This document shows, in pieces, positions 51,350 to 61,349 of a DNA stretch of 64,000 bases. The notes beneath the pieces were generated by a model. The model was not told the origin of the DNA, made no database searches, and was given only the letters and a program-made list of their open reading frames with translations. Source of the stretch: Bromus sterilis (Eukaryota; Streptophyta; Magnoliopsida; Poales; Poaceae); assembly GCA_950022295.1 (NCBI GenBank), contig OX465600.1, positions 227,933,782 to 227,997,781 on the forward strand, in the 5' to 3' direction. The number at the start of each line of letters is the position of its first letter. Within the stretch, counting starts at the first letter, position 1. The position numbers and the translations under genes are program-made.

Positions 51350-52364
51350 TGTCGTCGGAATGTGACGGCAGATGCGATGGGGATGGCTAAAGTGAGGGGA
51401 AGACGCGAGGGAGAGACTGTCGATGGTGCCGGAATCGGGTTGGGCACAAGCACGGTGAGGAACACCACGATGTACCCAGGTTCGGGGCTCTGCTGAGAGA
51501 TAACACCCCTACTCCTGCTTGTCTCCTCGATATAAATGAGATCACGAACTACAATAAGTGCTCTCTGATCTACTTAGGGGAAGGTGAGAACTGCCGTGGG
51601 CATAGCTCTCTCCTGCTTCCCTGAGTAGTAATGGCGAGCAGTGAATGAACTGGGGAGAATGTGAGTCTGTCTAGTGTCTAGTGTTGAGCATCCCTCACGC
51701 AGGAGGGGTACCCCGGGTTCTTATAGTGTGAGCCCGGGGTACATTGGTAATTACACTTCCGATTGGGCCCAGCTGTCATCCTCCAGTCGGCTGGGGCCCA
51801 TCGACTGCACCTCTCCGGGTGATCCGGACCCGACAAGCGGTTGCCCATGTTGTAGCCCTGTAGGGTATGATGATGAACAGTGGAGCTACGAGCTGTTGTC
51901 TTGTCGTCCTGTCCGTGGAATCGGCGGAGAGGTCGACAACGCATCTCTGAAAGATCTTCGAAGTGACTTGGCTTCCCTGCCACCCCGATCTCTCGAGATT
52001 GCGCCATTATGACTCTGTACCCGGAGGCCCGACTGGTCCCAGGTCAACTTTGTGAGATGGTGAAGGGTGCCGATTGCGCTTGGGCCGACTGTTGGCTTCC
52101 GGTATGACCGATTGCTCTTGGTCACTCGGCCATGCCGGTGCCCAACTCGGCCCAGCTGCAGCCCAATCGGTTGCTGGTCGAAGAATTAGAACGATGTCCC
52201 GATCGCGCCTGGGCCGACTGCTAGCATTCGGTACGGCTGATTGCCCAGAGGCAATCGACCGTACGTCTGCCTAGCTCGGCCCAGCTGCAACCCAATCGGT
52301 CCAGCCTTGTCTTGAAAGATTCCTTTCGCCTGGGTGACACTACCCGGGTACCAATCCCCCAACA
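51350..52364 (-). repeat. Gypsy 5' LTR
   Basis: 1015 bases starting tgtcgtcggaatgtgacg and ending cccccaaca, followed by the target duplication CTTCC. It aligns along its length with 26615-27615. A TATA-like word (TTTATATC on the minus strand, near 51530) could be its promoter. Confidence 0.93.
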
Positions 52365-52369
52365 CTTCC

Positions 52370-52985
52370 AAACTTGAAATCATTTATCCTGGAGAAAAAG
52401 GGAAGCTAAAATAAATGAGGCGTAACAACCCAGATGTATGGGGAAATTATCGACCACTATATGCTAAGCCCAGAAATAAAGCAATTTTACGACTTAAACA
52501 AACCGATGTGTTAAATTATATTGTTGTAGGAATTCTTTACTAATACAAGGCCATGTAAACAAAATCTTATTGAATAGAATATCTTCACAAGTAATAAAGA
52601 TAATTGCCTGATACCGGCGACAATAGCGATGAGGATTGGTGAATAATTTCTTATTTGAAAGCATCCATGCACTGGGTCGGATTACATGCCAAAGCACTGG
52701 ACATCGTTCATAGCCTCCTTCTGTAACATTAGGATTGGTGACCAATTTGTTTTTCTGCATAGGTGCAGTTTAGTCCTTTTACCAAGCTTTAATTATGAAA
52801 GTAAACAAAAAGGAGTTAATGGCATGGTAATCAAGGCACCAACGTTTTAAGTGGAAATTTTTATGAACTAAATCTTAAGAGTGGCAAATTTGTAAAATCA
52901 CACGAACAGAGTGGCAAAAAAACAATTTTCTCTAGTGAAAATTGGGAAATAAAGGAGAAAACACATACTAGGAGAAAACCCATAC
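52370..52985. other. Sequence right of the Gypsy element, nothing recognised
   Basis: Together with 26588-26614 this is the target DNA of the Gypsy element. The minus-strand frame 52760-52494 (89 codons) shows no domain. If the ankyrin gene to the right were intact, its next exon would be expected in this direction, but I could not find it. Confidence 0.35.
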
Positions 52986-54051
52986 TTCATCAGGGACGTT
53001 TGGGTCAGCACCAGCCTCCAGTAAGCACTTCATGCACTCAGTTAATCCATCACTTACAGCAACTATTAAGGGGGCTATATTACCCACTCCATTTATATCA
53101 GCACCAGCCTATATCTGAAAAAATATTACATATGCCTTCTCTTAAACATGTCATAATTTGTGCTCTCTCCTACTCCAACTATAGGTTGTTTTGGGCATAT
53201 CTTGATATGGTTTTAATTCTCAAAAAATAGCACTTTGATCACTAATTCTGACATAACGTGCAAATTCTCAAAAGTTGCATTTGAGGAACAAGTGCAAGTT
53301 GCAGTAAAAAATATTTATTTGTATGTTGTTTAATGGGAATACAAACACGATAACACATGAAGAGAAGTATGTTTCAGAAGAAGAGTTTAAGGATTCAGAG
53401 AATTGCTTATGATGACTGAAAAAACGGCAAGGAGACTGCAACCTTTTGACATTTGCTCAGGTTCCATAATCCATCACTATATTGGAATGTCTGTTATCTA
53501 CACGAGGAACCCTCGTCTCTATCGAGATGGTGTTCAAATAATTGGTTGCTACAGGCCGTTGGCACATTTGGCTTCAAAGAAACAGGGGTATATTTAACAT
53601 GATTCCTCCAAAATCCCAAATTTCTTAGAGCTAGGGATACCCAGCTCCAAGAATTCTTAGAGTTGAAGCTCTCCCAAAGACATCCTTAATATGGAGCCAA
53701 TGACAGATGCTCATGTAGAAGGAACATGGCTAAATTGGACTCTTCGGGGTACATTGTGCAATATTTTACTACTTGAGAGTGTCCTAAACAAATTCCAACA
53801 CCTGAACTTACATACCCCCTCCGTTCCAAAATAACTGTCTTAACTTTGTACTAGCTCTAGTACAAAATTGTATAAAGGCTAAGACAATTCTTTTGGAACG
53901 AAAAAAGTACTAATTAAGTAATTATGAACAGTTGAGCACTACGAAAGCTAAGAGCCCACAATACCTTGATTAGTAGCTTCACACATTTTAGTGATGGATC
54001 ATAAATAGATATAAGGAGACGAGTAAAGATACCATTCCCAAACTTATTGCA
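52986..54051 (-). pseudogene. Ankyrin-repeat gene fragment, two exons
   Basis: Exons 54051-53965 (87 bp) and 53108-52986 (123 bp) on the minus strand have correct acceptor and donor sites and join in phase 0. The product has ankyrin-repeat spacing: VKLLIKAGADINGVGN, then APLIVAVSDGLTECMKCLLE and AGADPNVPDE. The 'LL..GAD.N' pattern occurs twice, 33 residues or so apart, as expected for ankyrin repeats, which mediate protein-protein contacts. Neither exon has a stop. I found no start exon, no end exon, and the Gypsy element lies 620 bp downstream, so the gene is truncated or a captured fragment. A Stowaway MITE lies in the intron between the two exons. Confidence 0.6.
53815..53907. mobile_element. 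Stowaway-like MITE
   Basis: The left end ccccctccgttccaaaataa and the right end (ttcttttggaacgaaaaaag) are diverged inverted copies, and TA flanks both sides (53813-53814 and 53908-53909). It contains the 'actttgtactagctctagtacaaa' type inner palindrome common to one grass Stowaway family. Confidence 0.75.
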
Positions 54052-54713
54052 CTGAAAATAAAACATAAAGTAACATTAGCATGTATTCTTAAATGGCAAT
54101 TATTAGGGGAACCAAAGAAGGCAAATCAACAAAGCATTTTTGTTAATGAATATTTGGAAAACACAAATATGATCAGCAGAGAATTGCTAGTACATTATCA
54201 AGCTAGTAATGGGAAAATAGGATAAGATGTGAAATGTGTTCAAGATGTGTGGGTGTCTATGCCGAGGGTAAAGCCGTAGGCAATTTTTTTAAAAGAAAAC
54301 ACCACCAACAGCGTCAGCGCCACGACATGTATCTTGTATAACAGAAACCAAAATACAATCAGATATATCAAGTTAACAAGCTAGCATCAACTGAATCATG
54401 GATACTGCCATAGATCATAGAAAATGCCCTGACTGTCACTAATAACCCAGAACATCTAATAACTACACCAAGGTTTATAAATGACATCTAATAACCCAGA
54501 ACTACAGCGACTCATGCAGTTATTTCACAACATAAAAAAAGGAGCACCACTCAGACATAGGAGTAGACCAACAACACTCATCTAATAACTTTCAAACAAC
54601 TTGAGTCTAATTCATGGACGCTCCCACATAGGAGTAGACCAACAACACTCACTAGTACTGATCCAAACCACATCCAGGAGCAACCCGATTCCTACCAAGT
54701 AGCGCTACGGGCT
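54052..54713. other. Non-coding DNA, nothing recognised
   Basis: AT-rich, with a short direct repeat 'cataggagtagaccaacaacactca' type phrase at about 54557 and 54630. No exon-like segment could be supported. Confidence 0.3.
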
Positions 54714-54813
54714 CTATTCATCCGTCTTCTTGCCCTCTGTGGGATCAAACTTCCTGGGAGCTTCAGGGAATAGATTTCTTCCACATCTTCCCCACCAAGT
54801 CAAGCCCCACCCT

Positions 54814-54849
<36 letters not shown>

Positions 54850-55938
54850 ATTAATTAGTTGCCAAGAAACGGATTCAGATTCCCAAAAGATTTATCAGTC
54901 TAAAGAAGCGAAGACAATTAACTCAAGTTCTGGCTGAATTGAACAAGTTCCATGTAGTAGGCCACATAGTTGCTTAAGAAGATAAGCATCCATGAGCAAT
55001 AGATGATCAAGTACAAATGGTTTTAGGAACAGTAGAAGATCAAGTCGCATGAATTACCAATGCAACAATGGATCATTAGGTCAACACCTTGATTACACAA
55101 TAGTGTCTAGTAATCTAGGATTAGAGCTTGCGATCAAACCAACCAAATCACCAGCAAATGATCAAGCCAGCAAGGTAATAGTCATTCAAAAATCAAAACC
55201 CACATTTGTTAGCCAACAAAAAGAAACCCTACACACTATCTACATATCAAGGAGAAGCCCAAAAAATTAAGAAAGATTAGCTTTTGCATGAAATCCAGGT
55301 AATCTGAGAATTTCTATAATGCCAAGTAGGCATTGACATTATTCTCATGAAAATAAGGTCCCACATATTCCAGTAAAAGGACAAATACTGTTCCATTGCA
55401 GAAAATAGGAAAGCTCAAGTTCCAGGCATAAGGGGAACAAGTCCCAACTCCCAAGTAGGCATTGAAATTTTTCTCATGAAAATAAGGCCCCACATATTCC
55501 AGTAACAGGACAAGTACTGTTCCACTGCAGAAAATAGGAAAGCTCAAGTTCCAGCCATAAGGGGAACAAGTCCCAACTCCCAAGTATGTAGCCACCCAAC
55601 TACTTAAACACCAAAAGTGGAACAAGTCTCAATTTTCTTCTACATTTGGCAGAAATTTAGCCCAAGTTATAACAACATGACATCACAAAATTAACATGAA
55701 AGTTAACATATGACACAAAGCACTTGACCATAACTTCAACCTTGAGGTTACTGCACAAGTTTGGAACAACAAGTGCAAAGATAATGGAGAAAATAGTAGC
55801 AGCCAGCAGCCTCGAACATAAGAGACATACACATAAAAACATACGGAGGCTGTAGGACTCACCAAGGTAGTCGCCGAGGAGGATATAGTCCGCCGAGCAA
55901 TAGTAGACACACAAAGAGGTTACTACTGAGTTGAACAT
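54714..55938 (-). CDS. Candidate small two-exon ORF (57 aa), unrecognised
   Basis: On the minus strand an ATG at 55938-55936 opens 25 codons plus one base (MFNSVVTSLCVYYCSADY..) up to a GTGAGT donor at 55862-55857. An acceptor CCTAG at 54812-54816, preceded by a long CT microsatellite, starts an exon of 98 bp (54811-54714) that closes the codon in phase and continues GWGLTWWGRCGRN to a Lys/Asp/Glu end (KKTDE) and TAG. The phase match across about 1 kb and the good sites suggest a real spliced unit, but the true start may lie further upstream, so this may be the C-terminal part of a larger gene. The aromatic/hydrophobic N-terminal half could be membrane-associated. I do not recognise the family. 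Confidence 0.4.
54818..54847. repeat. (AG)n microsatellite
   Basis: About 15 units of AG on the plus strand. On the minus strand it is the polypyrimidine tract just upstream of the splice acceptor of the candidate exon at 54811. Confidence 0.95.
55324..55581. repeat. 129-bp tandem duplication
   Basis: Two adjacent copies (55324-55452 and 55453-55581) both start aagtaggcattga and end gtcccaactccc, with about seven substitutions between them. They lie in the intron of the candidate small ORF. Confidence 0.9.
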
Positions 55939-56010
55939 GGTAACCACAAAAGCAAGTCAGGGATGATTAAGATTAACCATAAGATTTTGTTATAAAAACA
56001 TAAATTCATA

Positions 56011-56160
56011 CTCCCTTCATCCAATAATTCTTGTCGTGAGCGTAGTGTCCTTTTGCAAATAAACCCTCGTAGTTTCAAAACAGTTAAAAATCCAATACAC
56101 ACGCGTCAAAACCTTTCTATCCAGAGTACAATCTGACAAATTAAAACACGAGCTAGGGAG
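56011..56160. mobile_element. Probable Stowaway MITE
   Basis: The left end ctcccttcatccaataattc and right end ctagggag are flanked by TA (56009-56010 and 56161-56162). Inverted similarity is limited to the outer bases, so the call rests on the end sequence, size (150 bp) and TA flanks. Confidence 0.6.
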
Positions 56161-56162
56161 TA

Positions 56163-57639
56163 GGAAGAATCAATGGTGGATGAAAATAGGGGCCATCCAG
56201 CAATAGACCTGCCAAGCAATGAAGCCAAATCAAGCAGCAAGGCACTATGAAGCAAAACGTTGAGCATCATTCCATCTTGAGCACAACCTAGAAAATCAAC
56301 AGGCATAGTCACGAGATCAGAAAATTCAAGGCTAAGAGCGTCGAGTTACCAGATTGGATGTCGGTTCCAAGCACAATCTAGAAAATAACCAGGCACTAGC
56401 TAAATACCCGTGCGTTGCTACGGGATGAAACAATATTTGAAGAGTGGTAGCATATGATCAATTGTTCTCGGTCATGACATCGCCCTCGAAGGTGTGATTG
56501 GAGCGCTCGACCATCATCGATTGGTCGTCCTCAAGCGCGCGACCGTCGAGCTCGTCCTCGAGTACTTGTTATCCTTGCCCACAGAAGTTTTGCAACCATC
56601 ATCGTGTGGACGTCCTCGAAAGTATTATCAACATCCATCTTCACGAATTCTTTAAGCTTAACAATATCACTATCTACCTCCTTATCTTCACTACTAATAA
56701 AGGAGCAAACATTGGCAGGAAAATTTAATCTTAACCGTCCATGCAAACTCATCAAAAGGCCCACATAAATTTGTTCTCCCCACCTCTCTTCAATTGCCTC
56801 GCATCACACTTGCCATATATAGAGAGAATAAAAACAAACAGCCCTCACATCACCCACAAAAAATCAACTCACTCCGAAATTAAAAGTTAGTGCTTGAAAC
56901 ATTAAAAGTTAGTGATGTTGCTAGACATGCATTGAAGGTATTTCAGTAATCTTGTAGTGTTTTCAAGATAACCAGTTACTGCTTCAAACATTAAAAGTTG
57001 GTGATGTTGGATAAATTATGCCAAAAATGGAGAAATACGAAATGTAATGATCGCTATATCCACACTGATGAACAAGTTATTTAAAATGGGAACAAACAAG
57101 CATTCAAATAAGATGATATATATCTTAAGAATAATCATTAGAGAAGGTTCACGGTCTAGATAAAGTGTATTGTATGCTAATTTAGTAATTTTACTGAGTG
57201 CATCTACACCTAAGTCGGTTCAGATTTACACATGTATAAGTTTGTTTTACATGAATTTGAATTGAACAAACCCAATGCATTGAAGATTCTGGGGCATGCT
57301 AGAAAATGAGCGAGATAAAAGCTTTTCGATATGGAACATAGTCATGATGCATACTCATCATACTGCAGAAATGAATTGTTGAGATAAATCGAACCGACCG
57401 ACAGTCTACAATGAAGTGCGGCCATGCAAAAAAATCACTTTGCAATTTTATGTTACATATTGATTTAGGTCAAATGGTTGCTAGTATGTGCAAGTTAGTT
57501 AACAATGGTGGGAAAAATGAAAACTATCAACGTGAAGAAAACAGAATAAATATTCTGAAACGAAGGAGAATCTAGAAGCATAATGAGCATGAGGTTGGAA
57601 GTGCAGACTTACATGAATATTTGTGATGTCAGCAATTCT
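56163..57639. other. Non-coding DNA with a Helitron-like end
   Basis: No gene is recognised. At 56396-56424 the sequence CTAG is followed eight bases later by CCCGTGCGTTGCTACGGG, an 18-base imperfect hairpin. Read on the minus strand this gives hairpin then TATTTAGCTAG, the form of a Helitron 3' end (hairpin followed by CTRR). A matching TC start was not identified. The minus-strand frame 56764-56531 has no recognisable domain. The phrase 'gcacaa.ctagaaaat.aacaggca' occurs twice (56281 and 56371). Confidence 0.35.
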
Positions 57640-58003
57640 CAACAGACTCAAAAGATTCTACTACGATCTATGCAGCAAATTCAACACCAATTGGACCACC
57701 TCCAAGTATCAACACGGACTCAGAAGATTCTATCTTTCCATTATCTGTTACAAGATCAAGGCATAAGTAAGAGCTAGATGGTCACAAAATATACCATCTT
57801 TTAAATATGCACTTAGAGTTACCTCTAAGGAACTCGGTAAGCATCTCTGTCTGTTATACATCCAGAAGCAAAAACATGGCCAGTAGATACAACGAGATAA
57901 TCATATGCAAGTGAGTGACCATCAAACAGTCAGAACAACATGCTTAGTGATATTGACTGCAAAACACAATCTACTTGTTGTGTGCCAGCATGTAGCTCCG
58001 GGT
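57640..58003 (-). pseudogene. Fragment of an AIF/FSP1-like FAD-dependent oxidoreductase
   Basis: Two exon-like pieces on the minus strand. The right piece (58003 to about 57830) contains AVNITKHVVLT, a one-base shift, then DGHSLAYDYLVVSTGH, which matches the plant 'apoptosis-inducing factor homolog A' type of FAD/NAD oxidoreductase around the FAD-binding ATGH motif (here STGH). The left piece starts after an acceptor (TTGTAACAG at 57745-57753) and reads SSESVLILGGGPIGVEFAA, the GxGxxG nucleotide-binding motif of the same family, then a TAG (57668-57670) where Glu is expected. A frameshift and a stop make it a pseudogene, and it is cut at 58003 by the LTR of the third Copia. Confidence 0.6.
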
Positions 58004-58407
58004 TGTTAGTCTATTGAACCTTACTCTCATGCTAGCTAGAGGATGACACTGGAGTTGGGACAATTTTCTGGTTATTTCTCACACAATGCCCTGCCAACCT
58101 GAGGGGTTGGGGATACATATTTATAGGAGGCTGCTAGCCAGCCAAGCATATGCTAGATGCTAGTCTAAGATGCTAGTCTAAAATGCTATCCTAACAGCCA
58201 CAAGGACCATGTGCTGCAGCCAAAGATGTTAACTGCCTAAAAGCTGTGCTGCAGCCCCACAAAGATGCTAACTGCCTAAAAGCTGTGCTGCAGCCCCACA
58301 AAGATGCTAACTACCTAAAAGCTGTGCTGCAGCCCCACAAAGATGCTAACTGCCTAAAAGTTGTGTTGCAGCCCCACAAAGACTGGAGTACAAGGACTTA
58401 TCCATCA
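58004..58407 (-). repeat. 3' LTR of third Copia (404 bp, four 39-bp repeats)
   Basis: Plus strand from tgttagtctattgaacc to cttatccatca. It contains four tandem copies of a 39-base unit (agatgctaactgcctaaaag.. gctgcagccccacaa) at about 58225-58382. The partner LTR has two. Confidence 0.92.
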
Positions 58408-59070
58408 TTCTCCCCCTAAGTCTTGTGCGTCGTCTTGTGGGAGAGTTGGACCATCCCGATCCTGGAGCAGAGTTCGAGGAACTTGATGCTGGTCTGCGGT
58501 GTTGATGTAGCTCGCCTTGATGCTTCCTTCTTCCAAGCAGCCTCGGATGAAGTGGTACCTCACCCGGATATGCTTGCTCCGTTCGTGAAAAACAGGGTTC
58601 TTTGCCAGAGCCAGAGCGGACTTGCTGTCCACCTTGAGCTGCACCGCTCCGGTGTCTCGACCGAGGAGATCACCAAGCAGTCGAGCGAGCCAGAGCGCTT
58701 GAGTGCATGCGGTGGAGGCCGCCATGTACTCAGCCTCGCAGCTGGACATGGCCACCACCTGCTGCTTGACCGACTGCCAGCTCACAAGGCACTTGCCGAG
58801 AAAGAAGAGAATCCCGCTTGTGCTCTTGCTGGTGTCGATGTCGCCGGCGTGGTCACTGTCGCTGTACCCGATGAAGTGTGTCGCACCAGGACACCGAGGG
58901 TAGTGTAGGCCGTGGTCGAGAGTCCCCGCAACGTAGCGGATGATCCTCTTCACAGCCTGCTGATGCTCCGTCGTCGGACGCTGCATGAACCGGCTAACGT
59001 AGCCGACGGAGAACGCTAAGTCCGGCCGTGTGTGGGCGAGGTAGCGGAGGCTCCCCACAAGACGCCGGTA
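58408..59070 (-). pseudogene. Third Copia: RNase H and C-terminal end
   Basis: Continues the RT frame after a TAG at 59071-59073. It shows RYLAHTRPDLAFSVGYVSR and the RNase H signatures YSDSDHAGDIDTSKS, SSCEAEYMAA and DSKSALALAKNP. The final part (TADQHQVPRTLLQD) looks shifted or deleted relative to the Copia ending TADQxADxxTK, so a small deletion or frameshift is inferred there. Confidence 0.8.
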
Positions 59071-59541
59071 CTATGTAGCATCCACCTCCTCCGTCGTGCT
59101 GTTGCGGCTCAGTTTCAGCCGCTCCTCCATCGGAGTGAGAGCTGGGTGACAGTCGGTGAGCCCTGCGAGCTCAACAACACGCTTGGCGTAGGCGGTCTGT
59201 CGAAGCATGATCCCGGAGGCATCCTGGTGCACCTCGATGCCCAGATAGAAAGAGAGGAGCCCTAGATCACTCATCTGGAAGGCGGCCTTCATCTCCTCCT
59301 TGAACACCGCCACCTCCGCATCCTTGGTGCCGGTGATCACCAAGTCGTCGACATAGACGCCCACCAGCAGGGCAGTTCCTCCACTGCCCCGTCGGTAGAT
59401 GGCCACCTCGTGTGGGCTCAGCTCAAAGCCCATCCCCTTGAGCGTGGAGTCCAACTTGGCATTCCACGCCCTAGGTGCCTGCCACAGGCCGTAGAGGGCC
59501 TTGCGCAGACGGAGTACCTTGCCTTCCTTGCCGGGGATCAC
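59071..59541 (-). pseudogene. Third Copia: reverse transcriptase palm
   Basis: The frame opens after a one-base shift near 59540-59555 (the preceding frame ends VHQRRDL-stop) and contains KALYGLWQAPRAWN, the catalytic YVDDLVITG and LGLLSFYLGIEV. The motif normally read as GLRQ has Trp for Arg. It closes at TAG 59071-59073. Confidence 0.85.
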
Positions 59542-61133
59542 AAATCACGGCGTTGATGGACGTAGACCTCCTCCTTCAAATCGCCGTTGAGAAATGCAGA
59601 CTTGACATCCATGTGATGGACACGCCAGCCCTCCTGGGCAGCTAGCGCAAGGAGGAGTCGCACGGACTCCATTCGTGCCACGGGAGCGAAGGCGTCGTCG
59701 AAGTCGACTCCCTCCTGCTGCAAGAAACCTCGTTCCACCAGGCGAGCCTTGTGCTTGACGATGACACCGGCTTCATCCCTCTTGAGCTTGAACACCCACT
59801 TAAGGGTGATCGCACGATAACCCCGAGGGAGGTCTGCAAGCTCCCAGGTGCGGTTCGTCTTGACCGCATCCATCTCCAACTGCATCGCGGCGCGCCAAGC
59901 CACGTCTCCCTCGGCCTCCGCAAAAGACCGAGGCTCGCCGTCTTCACACACCAATTGCAGCTGCACCTCCAGATCACGGGACGCCAGTCCCGGCGTTGGC
60001 TGGTCGCCAAGGAGGTCCTCCATCATACGGTACCGCAGCGGCTCGCCGTCATGATACGCGTCGATGCGCTCCTCGTCGTGAGAGAGCGGGGAAGCAAACT
60101 CCACCGGGCTGGGAGCTGGTGCTGGAGTAGACGTGCCCGGAGGAGTGGCTATCGATGCTGGAGTACGTGGCGTCGCCGGCTGTGGTGGAGCCGATGAAGA
60201 GCTCGGTGCCGCTGAAGTCGTGGTCGGAGAGCGTGGTGCTGCCGGTGGAGTAGACGCCGGGGTTGAGGGAGACTTGGGAGCTGGGGTAGGCATGCCCGAT
60301 GAAGAACTGCTGCCTACTCCCCCAGCCTCCTCGAAGTGGACATACTCGACGGTGAAATCGTCATACCTCGGAGTCCAGCCGTCGTCCACCGCCTTGTCCC
60401 AAGCCCATCCTCGCCCTTCATTAAACACAACGTCGCGCGCCGTGCGCACACGTTGTGTCTTTGGGTCGAGGATGCGGTAGGCCTTCGAACCCTCCGCGTA
60501 GCCGATGAACACTCCCGGAGTGCTCCTGTCGTCGAGCTTGCCGATGTGGCCAAGCTCCTTGGCGAAAGCGAGGCAGCCGAAGACCCGCAAGTGGGAGACC
60601 GTCGGTTTTCGCCCGTGCCAGGCCTCGTATGGCATCCTGCCGTCGAGAGCCTTGGTAGGAGAGCGGTTGAGGATGTAGACGGCCGTCTCCACCGCCTCTC
60701 CCCAGTAAATAGCCGGCATCCCTCTCTGCTTGAGAAGGGCCCGAGCCATCCCCACAACCGTCTGGTTGCGTCGCTCGACGACGCCGTTTTTCTGCGGGCT
60801 GTACGGCGCGGAGTAGTGGCGTTGGATGCCTTCATCAGCGCAGTACGACGCGAATTCAGCTGCCGTGAATTCGCCGCCGTTGTCGGTGCGTAGTACGCGC
60901 AGTTTGTGGCCGCACTCCGCCTCCGCAGCCACCTGCGCGCGCCTGATGGCGTCCGCCGCCTCTCCCTCGCTGCCAAGGACCAGCACCCACATGTAGCGGG
61001 AGAGATCATCAACGAGCAGCAGGAAGTAGCGTCGTCCTCCCGGTGTGGCCGGCGTCACCGGGCCGCACAAGTCCCCGTGTACGAGCTCGAGCCTCTCCTT
61101 GGCTCGGAAACTCGTCCACTGGGGAAAGGGGAG
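59538..61133 (-). pseudogene. Third Copia: integrase and start of reverse transcriptase
   Basis: An open frame of about 530 codons after the TGA at 61134-61136. The integrase core has the first Asp in VHGDLCGP (near 61075), TDNGGEF (second Asp) and NGVVERRNQ (Glu). The long Pro/Ser/Thr-rich linker (60310-60080) precedes RT, which starts near 59930 and reaches MDVKSAFLNGDL. The frame ends by a one-base deletion before the RT palm. Confidence 0.87.
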
Positions 61134-61349
61134 TCACCTCTGTTTCGTCATCACGCAGATGCCGCAGAATTGTTCCACATGGTCGAGGCACGGCAGGCCT
61201 CGCACCATCTCCGTGGCACCGAGCCGCTTCAAGGCCTCGAAGTGAAGATGCCCAAAGCGCTCATGCCACTGCCATGCCTCGTCGTCCCGACGATCTGCGA
61301 GACAGAGGGGTTGCCACCTGCACGTCAAGGACGTAGAGTCGGTTTGCAC
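61134..61349 (-). pseudogene. Third Copia: GAG-pre-integrase segment in a shifted frame
   Basis: Contains WQWHERFGHLHFEAL and the C-x2-C pair (FCGICVMTKQR), which form the zinc-binding domain before integrase. It is one frame off the Gag-protease ORF (shift near 61310) and ends at TGA 61134-61136, beyond which the same frame continues into integrase. Confidence 0.82.

Larger units (their letters stand above)
26615..52364 (-). mobile_element. Large Tat-type Gypsy LTR retrotransposon, interrupted by a Copia element
   Basis: It is bounded by two LTRs in the same orientation and by perfect 5-base target duplications CTTCC (26610-26614 and 52365-52369). Without the nested Copia it is about 14.7 kb. 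Order on the minus strand: 5' LTR, primer site, gag, protease, reverse transcriptase, RNase H, a second RNase H, integrase, then a long 3' region holding a gene on the opposite strand, and the 3' LTR. The second RNase H domain and an antisense ORF before the 3' LTR are hallmarks of the Tat lineage (RIRE2, Grande, Retand). The coding frame has many stops, and the LTRs differ at about 41 positions by my count, so it is an old, inactive copy. I cannot give the Triticeae family name. Confidence 0.93.

Noticed and set aside
52494..52760. Possible exon of the ankyrin gene
   Set aside because: The frame shows no ankyrin spacing and no splice sites that join in phase with the exon at 52986.
56531..56764. 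Minus-strand frame with a charged helix-like segment (EDKEVDSDIVKLKEF)
   Set aside because: Too short, no splice or start support, and no family recognised.
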